Origin: Diphasiastrum complanatum
Lineage: Eukaryota > Streptophyta > Lycopodiopsida > Lycopodiales > Lycopodiaceae
Reading direction: 5' to 3'
DNA: 64,000 bases
NCBI GenBank assembly: GCA_029204225.1
Contig: CM055096.1
Location: forward strand, 5,087,504-5,151,503
Shown: piece by piece, positions 33,491 through 45,544 of the stretch
Numbering within the stretch: position 1 is the stretch's first letter
Layout of the letters: every line of letters begins with the position of its first letter
Notes under the pieces: model-generated
The model's database searches: none
Seen by the model: only the letters and a program-made list of their open reading frames with translations
What the model was told of the DNA's origin: nothing
Translations under genes and position numbers: made by a program

Positions 33491-35205
33491 CAGCTTGTAA
33501 GTTTGGGTAAAGTTTAATGGTGAGGTAATAGGCGGACCCATAGTTTGTCGGATCCCTACATCAAGGATCAGCAAGAAAGCAGACGAGGTGCCAGCTATTG
33601 AGCCCAAAAGAGGCCAAAAAAGGATTCACAGTCAGACGGGATTATCAAGCTCACACGAAAACGATGCGAGGGGCAGTCTCTGACGCTAAATCAACATTAA
33701 CCAATTATCAAACCCAAATAAGTGAAGTGCAATTGTGGCCCACTAATTAGCTAAGCAGCCAGCGGCTCGAACGTTCTCGTTTATAGGTTGTTGCGTCTGT
33801 GCTGCACGGATTTACATAAGGGCTTAAGAAGCTGATGCATCTTTAACTCAAGTAAAGTGAGACACTGGAAGTAGAGGCAAATTCCAATTGACCAGCATTT
33901 TGAAGATATTCATTGTTGCAACAACTCAGTTTTTTTTATCAGACAGCTTTTGTTGTTAACATTCTCTGGCATTAAATACTTTAGTAATTCTGACCACTGA
34001 TCAAACGTAATAATCTCAATACCACACGTTTTCGATATATTATGAAGGCATTTATTTTACTACCACACCCACACTCAAACTATAAATAACGTACATTCAA
34101 ACATCTGGATTTCATAATATTTGTCATTTCTTGATTCTGATTACGAGCATCTTGATATTCTCAAAAATATGAGACGCATCCCTTTTAGTCTGTACTGGCT
34201 CTAACGCTTCTAAGGTGTTGATTCATACGTGTCTTTATTCCAACTCACACCCATACCTCCGAGCCTGGCTATCAATTACTACTTGGCGATTCTAAAAAGT
34301 TTATGAAATCAATTTGGGATTATTTCAAACTCTAATTTGCATTCAGTCCCTTGCAACATCCTTAGCAGAATAAAAATCCACCTGGCCTGCATTCCTGAAG
34401 TCCAGAAAGTAATTTTTACATAGGATGTGAAGCATGAGATTACCCTCTGTGTCGATGTCGTTCCCAGATCAGACACAAAGCATGGCTTTTATACAAACCT
34501 CTTAAACCTTTGGATTCTTTGTACTTCCGAACTATGCTGAATTTCGGTATCCAATGAGATTGACCGTAGCCTTGATTATATTTTTCCAATAAACACATGA
34601 TTTGCATTAACACTTTTGTGCAGGCCCCAGGGCTTTCAAGTATATAACAAATACCGTTTACGGCTTGAGCTCACTCATTTTCTTTTCTAATTATCATCCA
34701 AGGTTTGGCTAGTCTCACGTTCAAGCCCCCCTTGAAAACCAAGATGCCTTTTCTTAGTATCACAAGATGCAAAGGTGAAAACTTCATGCCAATTGCTTTT
34801 GAAACATGTGGATGGGGTTTTTATAAGAAGTATATTAAATTTTTGCCTTTTTCCTGTAAAGCTTCTTGTGAAATAATGCCAAGATCATTCCATCATCATA
34901 TTATTCTATGGTCAACATAAGTTTATCACTTTACAACATTCTCATACACTTTTAATTCTTCGATTTGCACAAAGTGCTTCATCACATCCTTTGCATTATT
35001 ATTTGTCATTGCCAATGTTGTTTTAGGCATATGGTTGTGAGTGTAAAAATTACAGCAAATAAGGATCCTAAAACACTTGAAATGATGAGGGAAACAATAG
35101 ATTATGATTTCATAAGATTAGCACAAGTTGAACCATCAAAATCCATCAAAAATCTATGCTTGAACCTCACTAAATGGCCCAAATCCTTGAAGAAGACTTC
35201 ACACG
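33491..35205. other. Unassigned interval
   Basis: No supported gene. Short frames at 34705-34920 and 34965-35210 show no domain. No repeat unit is visible by eye. Confidence 0.4.
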
Positions 35206-35723
35206 TGTGAAAGTACGGCCTCCCACAGTCTGAGTACTGTACACCAGGCCTACATTCAATCCTAAAATCATTAGTAATCACAAGTACTCAAACAATTATG
35301 AACATAGAGAGCAATTGCACCATTATGAGAGAAAAATCATGAAATTGCTTGATTGATTTTGGTGAGATATCATCACCTATATATACATGATCCATCACGG
35401 TTTTGGACAGGTATGAGTAGCCCTAAACCTATCCCTAATACTAATTTTGGTGGATCTTTCATCCCTACCAAGTTAGGGTTGGAATCTTGGAGATCCCTCA
35501 ACAATGCAAAAATTACCAAAAATAGCTCCTATTTTTTCTCCCTTGTATCTAAGCATAATTTGGACTAATTCCAAAGGTTCTAACACTTAGGTCTACTTGA
35601 GAACATCCTTATCAATGGAATCCTATGCTATTTGGCACGTGTGAAAAGCCACATCATGACCATCTAACTATTTACAAGTCATATGACCAAAACTAGTCAA
35701 GCTAGAATTGTGAATTTTTAACA
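35206..35723 (-). repeat. Copia-type LTR, related to that at 55498
   Basis: On the plus strand it runs TGTGAAAGTACGG to TTTTTAACA, so the minus strand has TG...CA ends. It is followed by CTCTTCCTCAC and TAGCTTGG, matching the purine tract and adjoining sequence of the young copia element at 11744. It is therefore a 3' LTR on the minus strand. Internal sequence survives only to about 35785. The LTR at 55498 starts with the same TGTGAAAGTAC. Confidence 0.65.
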
Positions 35724-35789
35724 CTCTTCCTCACTATCTAGCTTGGTTCAATCATTGCTTTACTAATCACTCCAAGAGTGGACCAACAG

Positions 35790-36290
35790 GATTCAGAGGC
35801 CAGGGTCCTCCTCTCTACTATAAAAAGGGACCAACTCGAGTTGCTCCTCATGTTCATTTCCTCATTTCAATAAAGCAGATTGGTTCTCTTTAAAAATGGA
35901 TTGATGAATGTCCTTGCTCTTCCTCTCTTTTCTTCCATTTCTCATGCTTTCTTTGGATTTTGCTAATTGTTGGATTTGATCATTACTGGAATTGTTATTT
36001 CTTATGCTTTTTGTGAGAGAGAAAAGGAGAGAGAGAAGAGTAAGTTTCTATCATTGTTGTGGATTTAGGGTTAATGGAAGTAGGGTTAATGGATGTAGTG
36101 TTAATGGATGTTAGTGTTAGATCCTCCATTCATGTTGAAATCTGAACTATACTATCGCTCTCATGGGATTGAACCTACGCGTGACAAGTAACTCCGTCTC
36201 TTTGATGCCAGATTGACTAGATCTTGTATTCAGGTTAGGCAAGAAACCCACTACACGCTACCAGGAACAATTTGTGGAGTCTACATTTTT
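35790..36290 (+). repeat. Possible gypsy LTR fragment with TATA box and poly(A) signal
   Basis: TATAAAAA at 35819-35826 is followed by AATAAA at 35869-35874, the spacing of a compact LTR R region. A short tandem repeat of TAGGGTTAATGGA type lies at about 36067-36115. Gypsy RT coding remains begin at about 36390. The LTR borders cannot be fixed. Confidence 0.35.
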
Positions 36291-36389
36291 TATATGGGTC
36301 GTGCAAATTAATATCAGATATTTATTCTATTCTTTGTGGATTTAGCAAGACCTATATACAGATTGACTATTGTACCAATTTGGATAGTA

Positions 36390-36720
36390 GAAGCATTGGA
36401 GGAATTAAAAAAATGGAATAAAGCTTTAGCTTCTACAACGATAATGTGAGTTTCAATTTGGACAATTGAGTTTCATGTTCATACTGATGCATCAAAATAT
36501 GTCATTGGATCAGTTTTGATGCAACCAGGAGAATACAAGAAGGATTATCCTATCAAGTTTGCACATCGACAGCTTACAGATCATGGGAAGAATTATTCGA
36601 CAACCAAACGCAAAACATTGGCCATGATTTTTTTTGTTAAGAAGTTTCGACATTACCTATTGGCAACACATTTTGCATTTTATACTGATCATCAGCCGTT
36701 ACTTTATTTGGTGAACAATG
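36390..36720 (+). pseudogene. Ty3/gypsy RT-RNase H fragment, cut by copia LTR
   Basis: The translation gives FHVHTDASKYVIGSVLMQPG, then FAHRQLTDHGKNYSTTKRKT, FRHYLLATHF and TDHQPLLYLVN. These are the RNase H motifs of Ty3/gypsy polyproteins, including the TDAS and TDHQ aspartates. A stop and a frame break precede TDAS. The frame ends exactly where the copia LTR begins (36721), so the copia element appears to have inserted into this gypsy copy. Confidence 0.85.
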
Positions 36721-37418
36721 TGAAAGATTCAACTAGTTTGATCATATTTGCTATATTTTCATATTTGACAAATTGAGGCCAACTTTGTTTTAGACTTAGA
36801 GTTTGACTTTTCAAAGTTCATTAGTGTAAATTCCATTTGAATAAACACCTTTTGAAAGTGTGGAAAAGTTAGAAGTCGAGTTTGAATAGATTCAAATTTG
36901 AATGTTGGGTACTTTGAGTGTAGACCCAAAAATAGTACGGGTTAGCATTTTGGTGGGAAAGCCAAGTGGCCAAATAGGGTTTGGACCTGTTATAGAAGGA
37001 TGTAACTCGTGGAGAGACATATCTTCTCCTTTCTCTATCTCATTTCATGCTTATACATGGTTCTCTTGGGTTCTACTATCCATTGGTGCACTATACTTGT
37101 GATTGCATGCAATTCTATGTGTAGAACGATCTATACTTGTTATTTTTTGATCCACATGTGTGAAATATAGTAGCTTGCTGGTTTTATACGGAGAGCAACA
37201 ATACGTTTTCATTTGATTTATGATTGATCAAGTTCTATTAGAGTTTGCATCTTATTTTGTGTGTAGATGCTGATTTTTCTACATTGGTGACATTGGTAGA
37301 GTAGCTTCTTTTGTAACCCAAGATCTTTTTCTACATTGGTGACATTGGTAGAGTAGCTTCTTTTGTAAACCAAGATCTTTTTGTGGATTGGATCATTAAT
37401 GATCTGAAATCCTTCACA
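36721..37418 (+). repeat. Complete 5' LTR of copia element (A2)
   Basis: It begins TGAAAGATTCAACTAG and ends CTTCACA before the primer site. Length is 698 bases, of which about 53 come from an internal tandem duplication; the sister LTR at 59079-59722 is 644. A TATA-like GTTATAGAAGG is found near 36990. From 36771 on it pairs with window position 1, so A1 and A2 share this LTR. Confidence 0.92.
37277..37382 (+). repeat. 53-base tandem duplication in LTR (A2 only)
   Basis: Two consecutive units contain CTACATTGGTGACATTGG, GTAGAGTAGCTTC and CAAGATCTTT. The second has one change (AAACC for AACCC). A1 and the LTR at 59079 have a single unit. Confidence 0.88.
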
Positions 37419-37430
37419 TAGTATCAGAGC
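37419..37430 (+). other. Primer-binding site of copia A2
   Basis: TAGTATCAGAGC, the same one-base variant of the tRNA-iMet site as in A1. Confidence 0.85.
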
Positions 37431-37837
37431 TTGTGTTTCAAGTTATGAAGGAGGAAAACATATCTATCAATGATTTGGTAAAGATATCAAGGCTAGAGCA
37501 TGCTAGAGAGGATTCTACACCAAAATCGGGTTTTTTGCTTTTGTAGATTGGATCTTTTGTAAATCAAAACCCTATATAGTTCTATAAACTTGATGAATTC
37601 CAATTTTTGATTTCACATACCGGATTTGGCCAAAGTTTGGATCATTGGATCAGCCTAAGTGGTGGCTAATAGATTGCATATCAAATTTTCAGCATTTGCA
37701 TGTAGATTTGAAATAGTCAATTTTTTGTGATTTTGTCAAAACCCTAATTTTAATTGGATCTCTAGCTAGTGAGGTTGCTAAACTTTATTTGAGTGTGTTT
37801 CAATCTTAGGAAGTGAGAAAGTCATAAGATTGAGGAC

Positions 37838-39418
37838 CGCAAGTAGCTATTCATTGTGGTAAGTGAGGATGGAATCACTTATTGAGATGAATGATGTTTT
37901 GGATATTGTTGTAGGTTTGGAGGAGAGACCAGCAACACAACAAGATCAAATGAGGTATGATAGGAGGGCCAAAAGGGCTCTACACATTATCAAGATGAAT
38001 TTTACCGATGAGCTTCTTAAGGAAGTTGGTAAGTGTACTTCATCTAAGGATGCTTGGGATTCATTGAAGAAGCTTTATGAATCCAAGTAGCTTCTAGAGT
38101 GTTGACTCTAAGAAGGCAAATCTTTTCTTGTTTTCAAAAGAATGAAAAAAGTCCAAGTACATTTGTTTTGAGAATGAAAGCATTGAATAATGAGTTGGCT
38201 TGCATTGATGAGAGCATTAAGAAAGGAGAGAATGTTCAAGTAACTCTTAGTGGATTTTTGGATGCTCATGCTGATATTGTTCAAAGTATTGCTATTCAAA
38301 AAAAATTTCTAAGTTTGATTGATCTTCAAGAGATCTTGATCAATGAAGAATATAGGCTTCAAGCAAGAGGTGGATCTACATCGACACTTCAAGAGGTGGA
38401 TATACATCAACACTTCAAGAGGATGCTATGTTCACAAAGGGCAAATTCAAGGGAAAAACCAAAAGTAAGTTGTCTAAAGGACAAGATCAAGTGGATGCAA
38501 ATGGCAAAAAGAAGTATAGATCAAAGCTCAAGTGCTTTTATTGTGGCATCAAAGGACACTTTGCAAGTGAGTGCTACAAGAAGAAGAGAGATCAAGGAGA
38601 CAAGCAGGGTAATCTTACTCTTGATGAGGATGGTTTGGATATGCAAATGATGATGCTTTTGTGATGTCTTCATCTATGCTTGCTAATGATGGAGATCTAG
38701 ATCCTTGGTGGATTGATAGTGGAGCAAGTTTATGACTTTTCACAAAGAGTACTTCACTTTTTTGTTTGCACACGGAGATGACAAGTGGGCGATCTACACG
38801 CCAATGATGGTGAGTGTGCAATCAAAGGGATTGGCACAATTTATATTTCTCTCTCTACAAATAGGAATGTTCATTTGGAGGATGTCTTGTTTATTCCATC
38901 TATTACCAAGAATTTGTTTAGTGTGAGTCAAATGCTAAGTAAAGGCCTGAAGGTTGAGTTTGATGGAGATACTTGTATGATCAAAAGAAAGGATGCCTTG
39001 ATTGAAAAAGGTAAAAGGCAAGGAAAGTTTTCAAACTAGATGCTTGTGTTCTTTCTGACCAAGTTGGATGTGTTGCAAGAGAGCAAATACCTATTCAAGA
39101 GGTTTGGCATAAAAGGATGGGATACACAACTTCAAGTCATTGGAGGTAATGGCTAGAAAGAGGGTTGTAATAGGTCTTCCAAGTTCCTTAAGTGGCATCA
39201 ATCATGTGTGTGAGTCTTGTGCTTTGTCTAAGTCACATAGACTACCTTATACCAGATCTACAAAGCCTTTTTAACTAGTACTTTCGGATATTCATGGATT
39301 TATTACAATTAGCAATAGTGGAGCTACGATGTATGTAACATTCAAGAATGCAAGGGAGAACCAATTTTCGACAAGGATCAAGTTCTTAAGGAGTGATAAT
39401 GGTGGTGAGTACAAAACA
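37838..39418 (+). pseudogene. Broken copia gag-protease-integrase (A2)
   Basis: Homologous to 1196-2827. About 228 bases, including the gag start codon, are missing at about 37838 (GATTGAGGA joins CGCAAGTAGC). Remaining domains are gag (37863-38090, continuing from 38099), a CCHC knuckle (CFYCGIKGHFASEC, near 38532-38575), altered protease with DSGAS retained near 38715 followed by a stop, the pre-integrase region and the integrase start with the same internal core deletion as A1. It contains one extra stop near 39270. Non-functional. Confidence 0.88.
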
Positions 39419-39867
39419 ATTTTTGAAAGTGTGGGAAAGTTAGAAGTCGAGTTTGGGTAGATTCAAATTTGAATGTTGGGTACTTTGAATCTAGACCCAA
39501 AAATAGCAGGGTTAGCATTTTGGTGGAAAAGCCAAGTGGCCAAATAGGGTTTAAGCCTTTTATAAAAGGAAGTAACTCATGGAGACACATATCTTCTCTC
39601 TTCTCTATCTCATTTCATGCTTATACATGGTTTTCTTCTGTTCTACTATCCATTGGTGTAATATACTTGTGATTGCATGCAATTCTATGTGTAGAATGAT
39701 CTATGTTTGCTATTTTTGGATCCACACGTGTGAAATATAGTAGCTTGCTGATTTTATACGGACAACAATAGTACTTTATCATTTGATTCATGTTTGATCA
39801 AATTCTATCAAAGTTTGCATCTCATTTTGTGTGTAGATGCTGATTTTTCTACATTGGTGACATTGGT
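39419..39867 (+). repeat. Partial second copia LTR (A2)
   Basis: The same truncated LTR as 2828-3268, with TATAAAAGG at 39561-39569. It shares both deletion junctions with A1. Confidence 0.82.
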
Positions 39868-39909
39868 TGTTTGCATGGAGAAACACCTGCAAACAACCAA
39901 TGTCACCAA
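39854..39909. repeat. Perfect 22-base-stem hairpin at LTR junction (A2)
   Basis: 39854-39875 and 39888-39909 are exact reverse complements around a 12-base loop. This is the A2 counterpart of 3256-3311. Confidence 0.85.
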
Positions 39910-40048
39910 GTTATTTTTTATGGAAAATCATCATCGCACACTATTATGCCAATGCGGAACTGCTTAAAACTGATGCGTAAATGGCCCATTATGGCCGGTT
40001 GCACTTTTATTGAAACTTTGTCTAGTTATTGATTTATGCTGGACTTAT

Positions 40049-40590
40049 ATTTATTTAAGAGATTTATGCCCCTAGTTCTCGGGTTTGTCAGGGCTAGGAG
40101 GTGACAGTTCATAGTTAAATGGAAACTTTATTCACCGAAGGCCACTATAGTGATTTAAAACCAACTTTAGGGCTCTGCCCTTAAGTTTGGGCCCAACTAC
40201 CAAAAAACCCCTTGTTGATGCCCATTCACAAAAAGGTGTACCTCTTTCAGCCTCAGTCCTCTCTAGCATTAGAAGAGGCCAGCCTCTACATAGCATTCAT
40301 CCATTGTCATTTTGAGAGAAACTTGGTGAAGAGAAAGAGTTTGTGGAGCAGAGGAAGAGGAATGAGAAGAAGCAAGGTTGTTTGATCCCTGCTTGGTTTC
40401 TTACCCCGTTGTCTAATTCATTCATTGTTATTGATTTTTTGGTTGATTTATAGCATTGTGTTTATTTGTAGGACTTCATTTTGTATCCCTTTGTTGTCTT
40501 TAACCCTGTGGTTGCAGGCCCTGACATTGTGAGGATTGTACTTGTATATCTTTCCTATCTCTGAAATTTACTTGCAGGCCTGTAAAATAA
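40049..40590 (-). repeat. Inverted LTR-like arm (left, A2)
   Basis: Counterpart of 3451-3993, pairing with 41741-42411 in inverted orientation. Confidence 0.6.
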
Positions 40591-41740
40591 GTTGGAAGCT
40601 TTGTTGCCTCATTGGAAGGGATTTTAGCCTGAAAGATTGATCATTTATTGTTATCTAATTGTTAGTTGTATTGTCAGATCTGTGTGTGCTTGAATCATGA
40701 TTGTTTGCAAGCATTGACAATTTATTTGAAGAAACTTCTTTGAAAGTGTTCATAAGGCATTTTCCTGCTTGTGGGTTGTTGAAAACCAAGCCATTTGTAT
40801 TCTTTTGAATTTATAAGAGGTTAATTGATAGTTTGTCATTCATTGTTTAGATTGTCTTGCCCATAACCCACTTGATAGCCATAAAGAATACCATGGCTAT
40901 AGCTCCTTGGAAGACACTTCAATTACCTACTAATTGCTTTTCAGACAGCCCTCTGTATGATTGAGATTTATTGCACAGAGAGCCATTTTACAGTTTGTAC
41001 ATTGCTGGTTTTTTGATCACGTTCTACATCCTTGAAATTGCTGATTTGCAGGCTGTTTCCCTGTTAAAAATCGCAGACCTATCCATCCCCACCTAACAAG
41101 CTGATTTGTGCACTCTTTCCTTTACCTACGGTTTTGTTCTGGCTCGTTCCCATCTCACATCGCCTTGTGCCCCCTTTCTTGCTATACCTTTCTTATCTAC
41201 GGGTCCCTACTTTCCTCACTTGCGGTTTTACTACTACCTTCCTTACTTATGTCCTATTTGCAGCCATCCTACTCATCATCTGTGCTATCTGCGCTGATTG
41301 CAACCATCTACAATTTTGAATCCCTGCTGTTAGTGGCCTCTTCTCTTTCCCTACCTGCGGTTTCTTCTGGCCTACCTATGTTCATCTCCTAGGCTAACCT
41401 ATAGGCTTACCCAAGATCTGTCACATTGCATGCCTGCAACCCATTAACCCTGTGCATTATCTTTAACCTAAATCTGTGGCAATTATGTGACAAATTCAGT
41501 GCTAGGGTCACATGGATTTTGCTAAACTGTTCGGTTTATTGTCGATTGCGGTTTTCATCTTGTTTGGTTCTCTGTTAGCACTCGGTGAACTGCAGAGGTT
41601 TGGCACTTGTTTGGCAACTGAACGCCTGGCATTTGCAAAGCTAGTCCAACTACATACAGGGAGAAACTAAACTCATACTTATCTTGCCATTGTTTAAATA
41701 ACTATTCCTTATTACACTCTGATTATAAATGAGCTAATAG
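40591..41740. other. Core between inverted arms (A2)
   Basis: Counterpart of 3994-5136; pyrimidine-rich in 41110-41390. No gene supported. Confidence 0.5.
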
Positions 41741-42411
41741 AGAACTTTTTTTACAAGCCTACAAGCAAATGTCAGAGATAGGAAAGATATATAAGTACAA
41801 TCCTCACAATGTCAGGGCCTACAACCACATGGGATACAAAATGAAGTCCCACAAATAAACACAATGCTATAAATCAACCAAAACATCAATAGCAATGAAT
41901 GAATCAGACAACGGGTAAGAAATACAGAGAGTGGAGGCACCAAGCACATTGCTTCTTCTCCTTCCTTCTCTCTTCCATAGTGAGCACTGAATAATGGACA
42001 GCAGAATGAGAAAGGCTGAGAGTGGAGTGGGAGGCACAAAAATGGGAGGCACCAAGCAGGGATCAAACAACCTTGCTTCTTCTTCTTTCCTCTTCCTCTG
42101 CCCCACAAACTCTTTCTCTTCACCAAGTTTCTCTCAAAATGACAATGGATGAATGCTATGTAGAGGTTGGCCTATTCTAATACTAGAGATGGCTGAGGCC
42201 CAAAGAGGTGCACCTTTTTGTGAATGGGCACCAACAAGGGGGTTTTTTGCTAGTTGGGCCCAAACTTATGGGCAGAGTCCCAAAGATGGTTTTGAATCAT
42301 TAAAGTGGCCTTTGGTGAATAAACTTTCCATTTAACTGGTTTTTAAGACGACTGGCACCTCCTAGCCCCAACAAACCCGGGAACTAGGGGCATAAGCCTC
42401 TTAAACAGTGG
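41741..42411 (+). repeat. LTR-like arm followed by gypsy primer region (right, A2)
   Basis: Counterpart of 5137-5821. GTGGCGACCTTCACGGG follows. A 15-base segment present in A1 (near 5230) is absent here. Confidence 0.6.
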
Positions 42412-42950
42412 CGACCTTCACGGGTAAAGAATGGTCCCCATTCTTCAAACTCAACATTTCTGGTTACACAAAGACCAATGGACCAGCCAATAGCATCCTA
42501 GGCTGACCCAAAAGCCATATAGCAACATGTCTTCAAGATAAGCAGCAACAGATTACCCCCTGGACCGGCCAATAGCATCCTAGGCTGACCCAAAAGGGTT
42601 CCAATCAGCATTAGATCTTCATGAAAAACAACATCTTAGGTCCTGTATACAAGGCTTGATAATGCTGTAACACAATCAGATCACAATTAGTAGCTTAGTT
42701 CCATTTCAATCATCATTTAAAGTTCCAGTGCCTTATCAATTGGGCTATGGAGTCCGGTCACAAATCATACGGCAAATCATCATAGGGTTTCAAAGTTTCA
42801 CATATCATATGGAGTTCAGAAGCGCCAGGTGCTAAACTTGCAAAACCAACACGAATGTTGGATACCTCACATGGTGGAATTACTGGTTGGGTAAAGTAGT
42901 AATTATATTACTAGTCAGATTTAGTGTTAGTCACTTTCTTTTAACCCTTA
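42412..42950 (+). other. Gypsy-like leader (A2)
   Basis: Counterpart of 5822-6360 with the same ~35-base direct repeat pair at about 42480-42516 and 42564-42598. No gene. Confidence 0.5.
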
Positions 42951-42971
42951 AAGGCGGGATGAACTTCTAGG

Positions 42972-43274
42972 TCAAGGCTTTTGTTTTGCTCTTGGCTTCC
43001 ATTCCCAGATATCTTTAGCTAGGGAGTTAGAGTTCAACACTTCAAACCTAGAGTCTCCAAGTTTCACACAATGGGTTTGATGTCCCTGACAATGGAAATA
43101 ATCCACTCTTGATTCCACATTTGGTCCCAAACTTGACCCAACTAGGAATCGATCATTTCTAGATTGGTTGTGGCTATTATAGAATATGGACATACGAGTA
43201 TCAATTAGAGCATTTTCATATTTGGATGCAATTTCAATTGCATAATCCAATCTAGTAGGATTCTTCTGTCTCAC
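42972..43274 (-). pseudogene. Gypsy gag-like remnant (A2)
   Basis: 100 codons, MRQKNPTRLDYAIEIASKYE onward, with the degenerate FHCQGHQTHC knuckle. Same head-to-head relation to plus-strand RT as in A1. Confidence 0.5.
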
Positions 43275-43290
43275 ATGGACTTGCCTCTAT

Positions 43291-43755
43291 TTGCAATCCA
43301 CTTGTGAAGCAATCTATAATCAATTCAATTGGAAGTACCTAGAGAAGATCAAAGTCATCGTTGAGAGTCCAGAACCCAAAACGGTCCGAGACACTTATTG
43401 TTTTATGGGTCACGCTAATTACTATCGTTGCCATATTCGCGATTTTGCTAGTAAAGCACGATGGATATACAGAGTGACCGTAAATCCTAAGTGGACGGAT
43501 GAACAAAGAAAGGCCTTCCAAGAACTCAAACTCGTCTTGACAACTGCTCCTATCTTGCGAGATCCAGATTACATGAAGGAGTTTCACGTGCACACTGATG
43601 CATCGAAGTTTGCCATCGGTGCAGTGCTAACTCAACCCGAAGAGTCCAAGAAGGACTATCCAATTCGTTTCATTAGTAGGCAATTAACATCTGTAGAAAT
43701 GAACTACACCACAACCGAGAGGGAAGCATTAGCTCTTTGTAAGCACATATCTTAG
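43291..43755 (+). pseudogene. Ty3/gypsy RT C-terminus and RNase H fragment
   Basis: The 154-codon frame includes EKIKVIVESPEPKTV, the GHANYYRCHIRDFA motif at the end of RT (canonical GLAGYYRRFI), WTDEQRKAFQELK, TTAPILRDPD and the RNase H start HTDASKFAIGAVL, then SRQLTSVEMNYTTTEREALA. It stops at KHIS before the second half of RNase H. Up to 43383 it belongs to the duplicated block; beyond that it shows what A1 lost. It is not the continuation of 36390-36720, because both contain the same TDAS region. Confidence 0.88.
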
Positions 43756-43967
43756 TGAGAAATAAGCATCACATTTCTAAAAATTTGAATTTCATTCCAA
43801 CGCTAAAGAGGTAGAGTCATTGGGACTTGGTGGAGTCGAATAGGGGTGAATGATTCATTTTTTCTTTTTTTGAGCAAAATTTGACATTGTATGTATGAAA
43901 CTCAAATAGGTTCTATTCAACTTCCTTTGTGAGAGTGTGAGGGTCAAGCTGTGATCTCATTGGGTTT

Positions 43968-44288
43968 CTAGAACAAGGAGGAGTCCACATTTGAGTGTTC
44001 ATACAAATCCATAACATCATCATCAAGATTGTTAGATCCATCCACATCATCAAAATCATTAGTACTTGAAGTTACTTTTGGAATGTTCCCCTCATCAAAA
44101 ATGACATATCTACCAAGAATCACTTTGCTAGTAGAAGGAATGTAATCCTTGTAGGCTTTACTCACCTCACTATATCCAACAAATATACTTTTTCTTGAAG
44201 ATAGATTCTCCTTGGTCCTATCATCAAAAGTAATGTTGACATAGCATGTGCATCCAAAAGTTTTGAGAAAGTTGACACTCGGCCTCCA
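43968..44288 (-). pseudogene. Copia integrase C-terminal/connection fragment
   Basis: On the minus strand: SVNFLKTFGCTCYVNITFDD, then a frame break, then SKAYKDYIPSTSKVILGRYV and IFDEGNIP. This is the region after the copia integrase core (FGC..C, GYS, Y.P...K...RDVIFDE pattern). The last 65 codons are open. It is fused upstream to CACTA transposase sequence. Confidence 0.75.
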
Positions 44289-44827
44289 AGACTTTTGATC
44301 ATTTTCTTTGCTTGGTATGTTGATGGTGGAAGCTCTTTTTCTAATGGCAAAATGTCTTTCTTCAAAAGATGTAGCAACTCATCCATGCTTGCTTGTGACC
44401 AACCATGTACTACCTTAAGATTGTAAAGTAACAACGTTGCTAAAGGCTTGATAACTTTACATCTTGTATACAAGGGTTCACTTGCATTATCCATAAGGTT
44501 TTCAAATTCCAAGTTATAATTATTTGTTGGTTGGTCATCTTCCATATGCTGGTCTTGCATAGATGGTTTGATGTCCTCAAAATCCACATTAAATGTTGTG
44601 TGTCTAGATGCCTCTTCTTGATCTAGTGAATCATCCAGCTTGCCTGTACAACCATTAACATTATCAAATGTATTTTCTATCATCCTTTGTAACTGCATAT
44701 CAAGAAAATTTACGGACATGTCATTTTTAGATTTCCCCTTCGGAGTATATTTCTCCTTCGATTCTTTATAGTTGAGTCCTTTGTTGTTGGCAAAAAGTAT
44801 GAGATTTAAAAGACATAAGCAAACCAC
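44289..44827 (-). pseudogene. CACTA transposase N-terminal fragment, second locus
   Basis: The 5' part of a 221-codon frame reads ASEPLYTRCKVIKPLATLLL, then YNLKVVHGWSQASMDELLHL and LPPSTYQAKKMIKSLG. This is the region before HACPNDC in tnp2-type transposases. It aligns with, but is clearly diverged from, the N-terminus at 19361-18895, so it derives from another CACTA family. Where the transposase should continue, the sequence changes within a few bases to the copia integrase tail. Confidence 0.78.
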
Positions 44828-44885
44828 GTCATGACATTCCTACCAATTCACATATAAACGAAAAACTATCAAACAATCTTTTCGT

Positions 44886-44988
44886 ATTATGGCATGCATG
44901 GCATACATGAGGCCTATGTCATGCCTATGTGGTTTGCCATGCAAGCCTATGGTACACCTACATGGCTTGCCACATGTCAACTTTCGAG

Positions 44989-45019
<31 letters not shown>

Positions 45020-45345
45020 CTGGGTCCACTCCAGCCTACATGGTAGAGCTCAGTTGGCTTGCCGCATAAACCTATGGTAGGCCTACATGGCTTGCCATGT
45101 GGCAAACCCAAGCTTGCATGATTTGCCATGTGGCAGGCTACGTGAATTGCCATGTGGCAACTTATTATAGGCTTGATAGATAGTAAGCCTATGTGGCCTA
45201 CTACACAGGCCTATGGTAGGCCATGTGGCAAGCCACACAGGCCAATGGTAGGCCATGTGGCAAGCCACACAAGCCAATGGTAGGCCTACGTGGTTATTCC
45301 CTTGCTCAAATAGACGACCACAACCTAGAACAAGCCAATTCTGCA
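44886..45345. repeat. TTGCCATGTGGCAA-type palindromic repeat cluster
   Basis: At least six close copies of TTGCCATGTGGCAA or GGCCATGTGGCAAGCC lie between 44930 and 45265, mixed with GGTAGGCCTA(C)RTGG strings. The 14-base core is nearly self-complementary. A CT tract (44993-45021) interrupts the cluster. Confidence 0.8.
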
Positions 45346-45544
45346 ACTAGCATTTACTATTTCTGAATTCCAGACTCATTACACTAATCCATAACTTCTG
45401 CAAACTTTTGCTCATGCATACCTTGATATTCTCCCTTGAAAAGAACTATTAAATTTTTTAATAAATGAAAATAATTGTATTTTGTTTATAAGATTCAAGC
45501 TTGGAATGACAAGTTGCAACTTTTCTTTCATCCATAACTTCATT

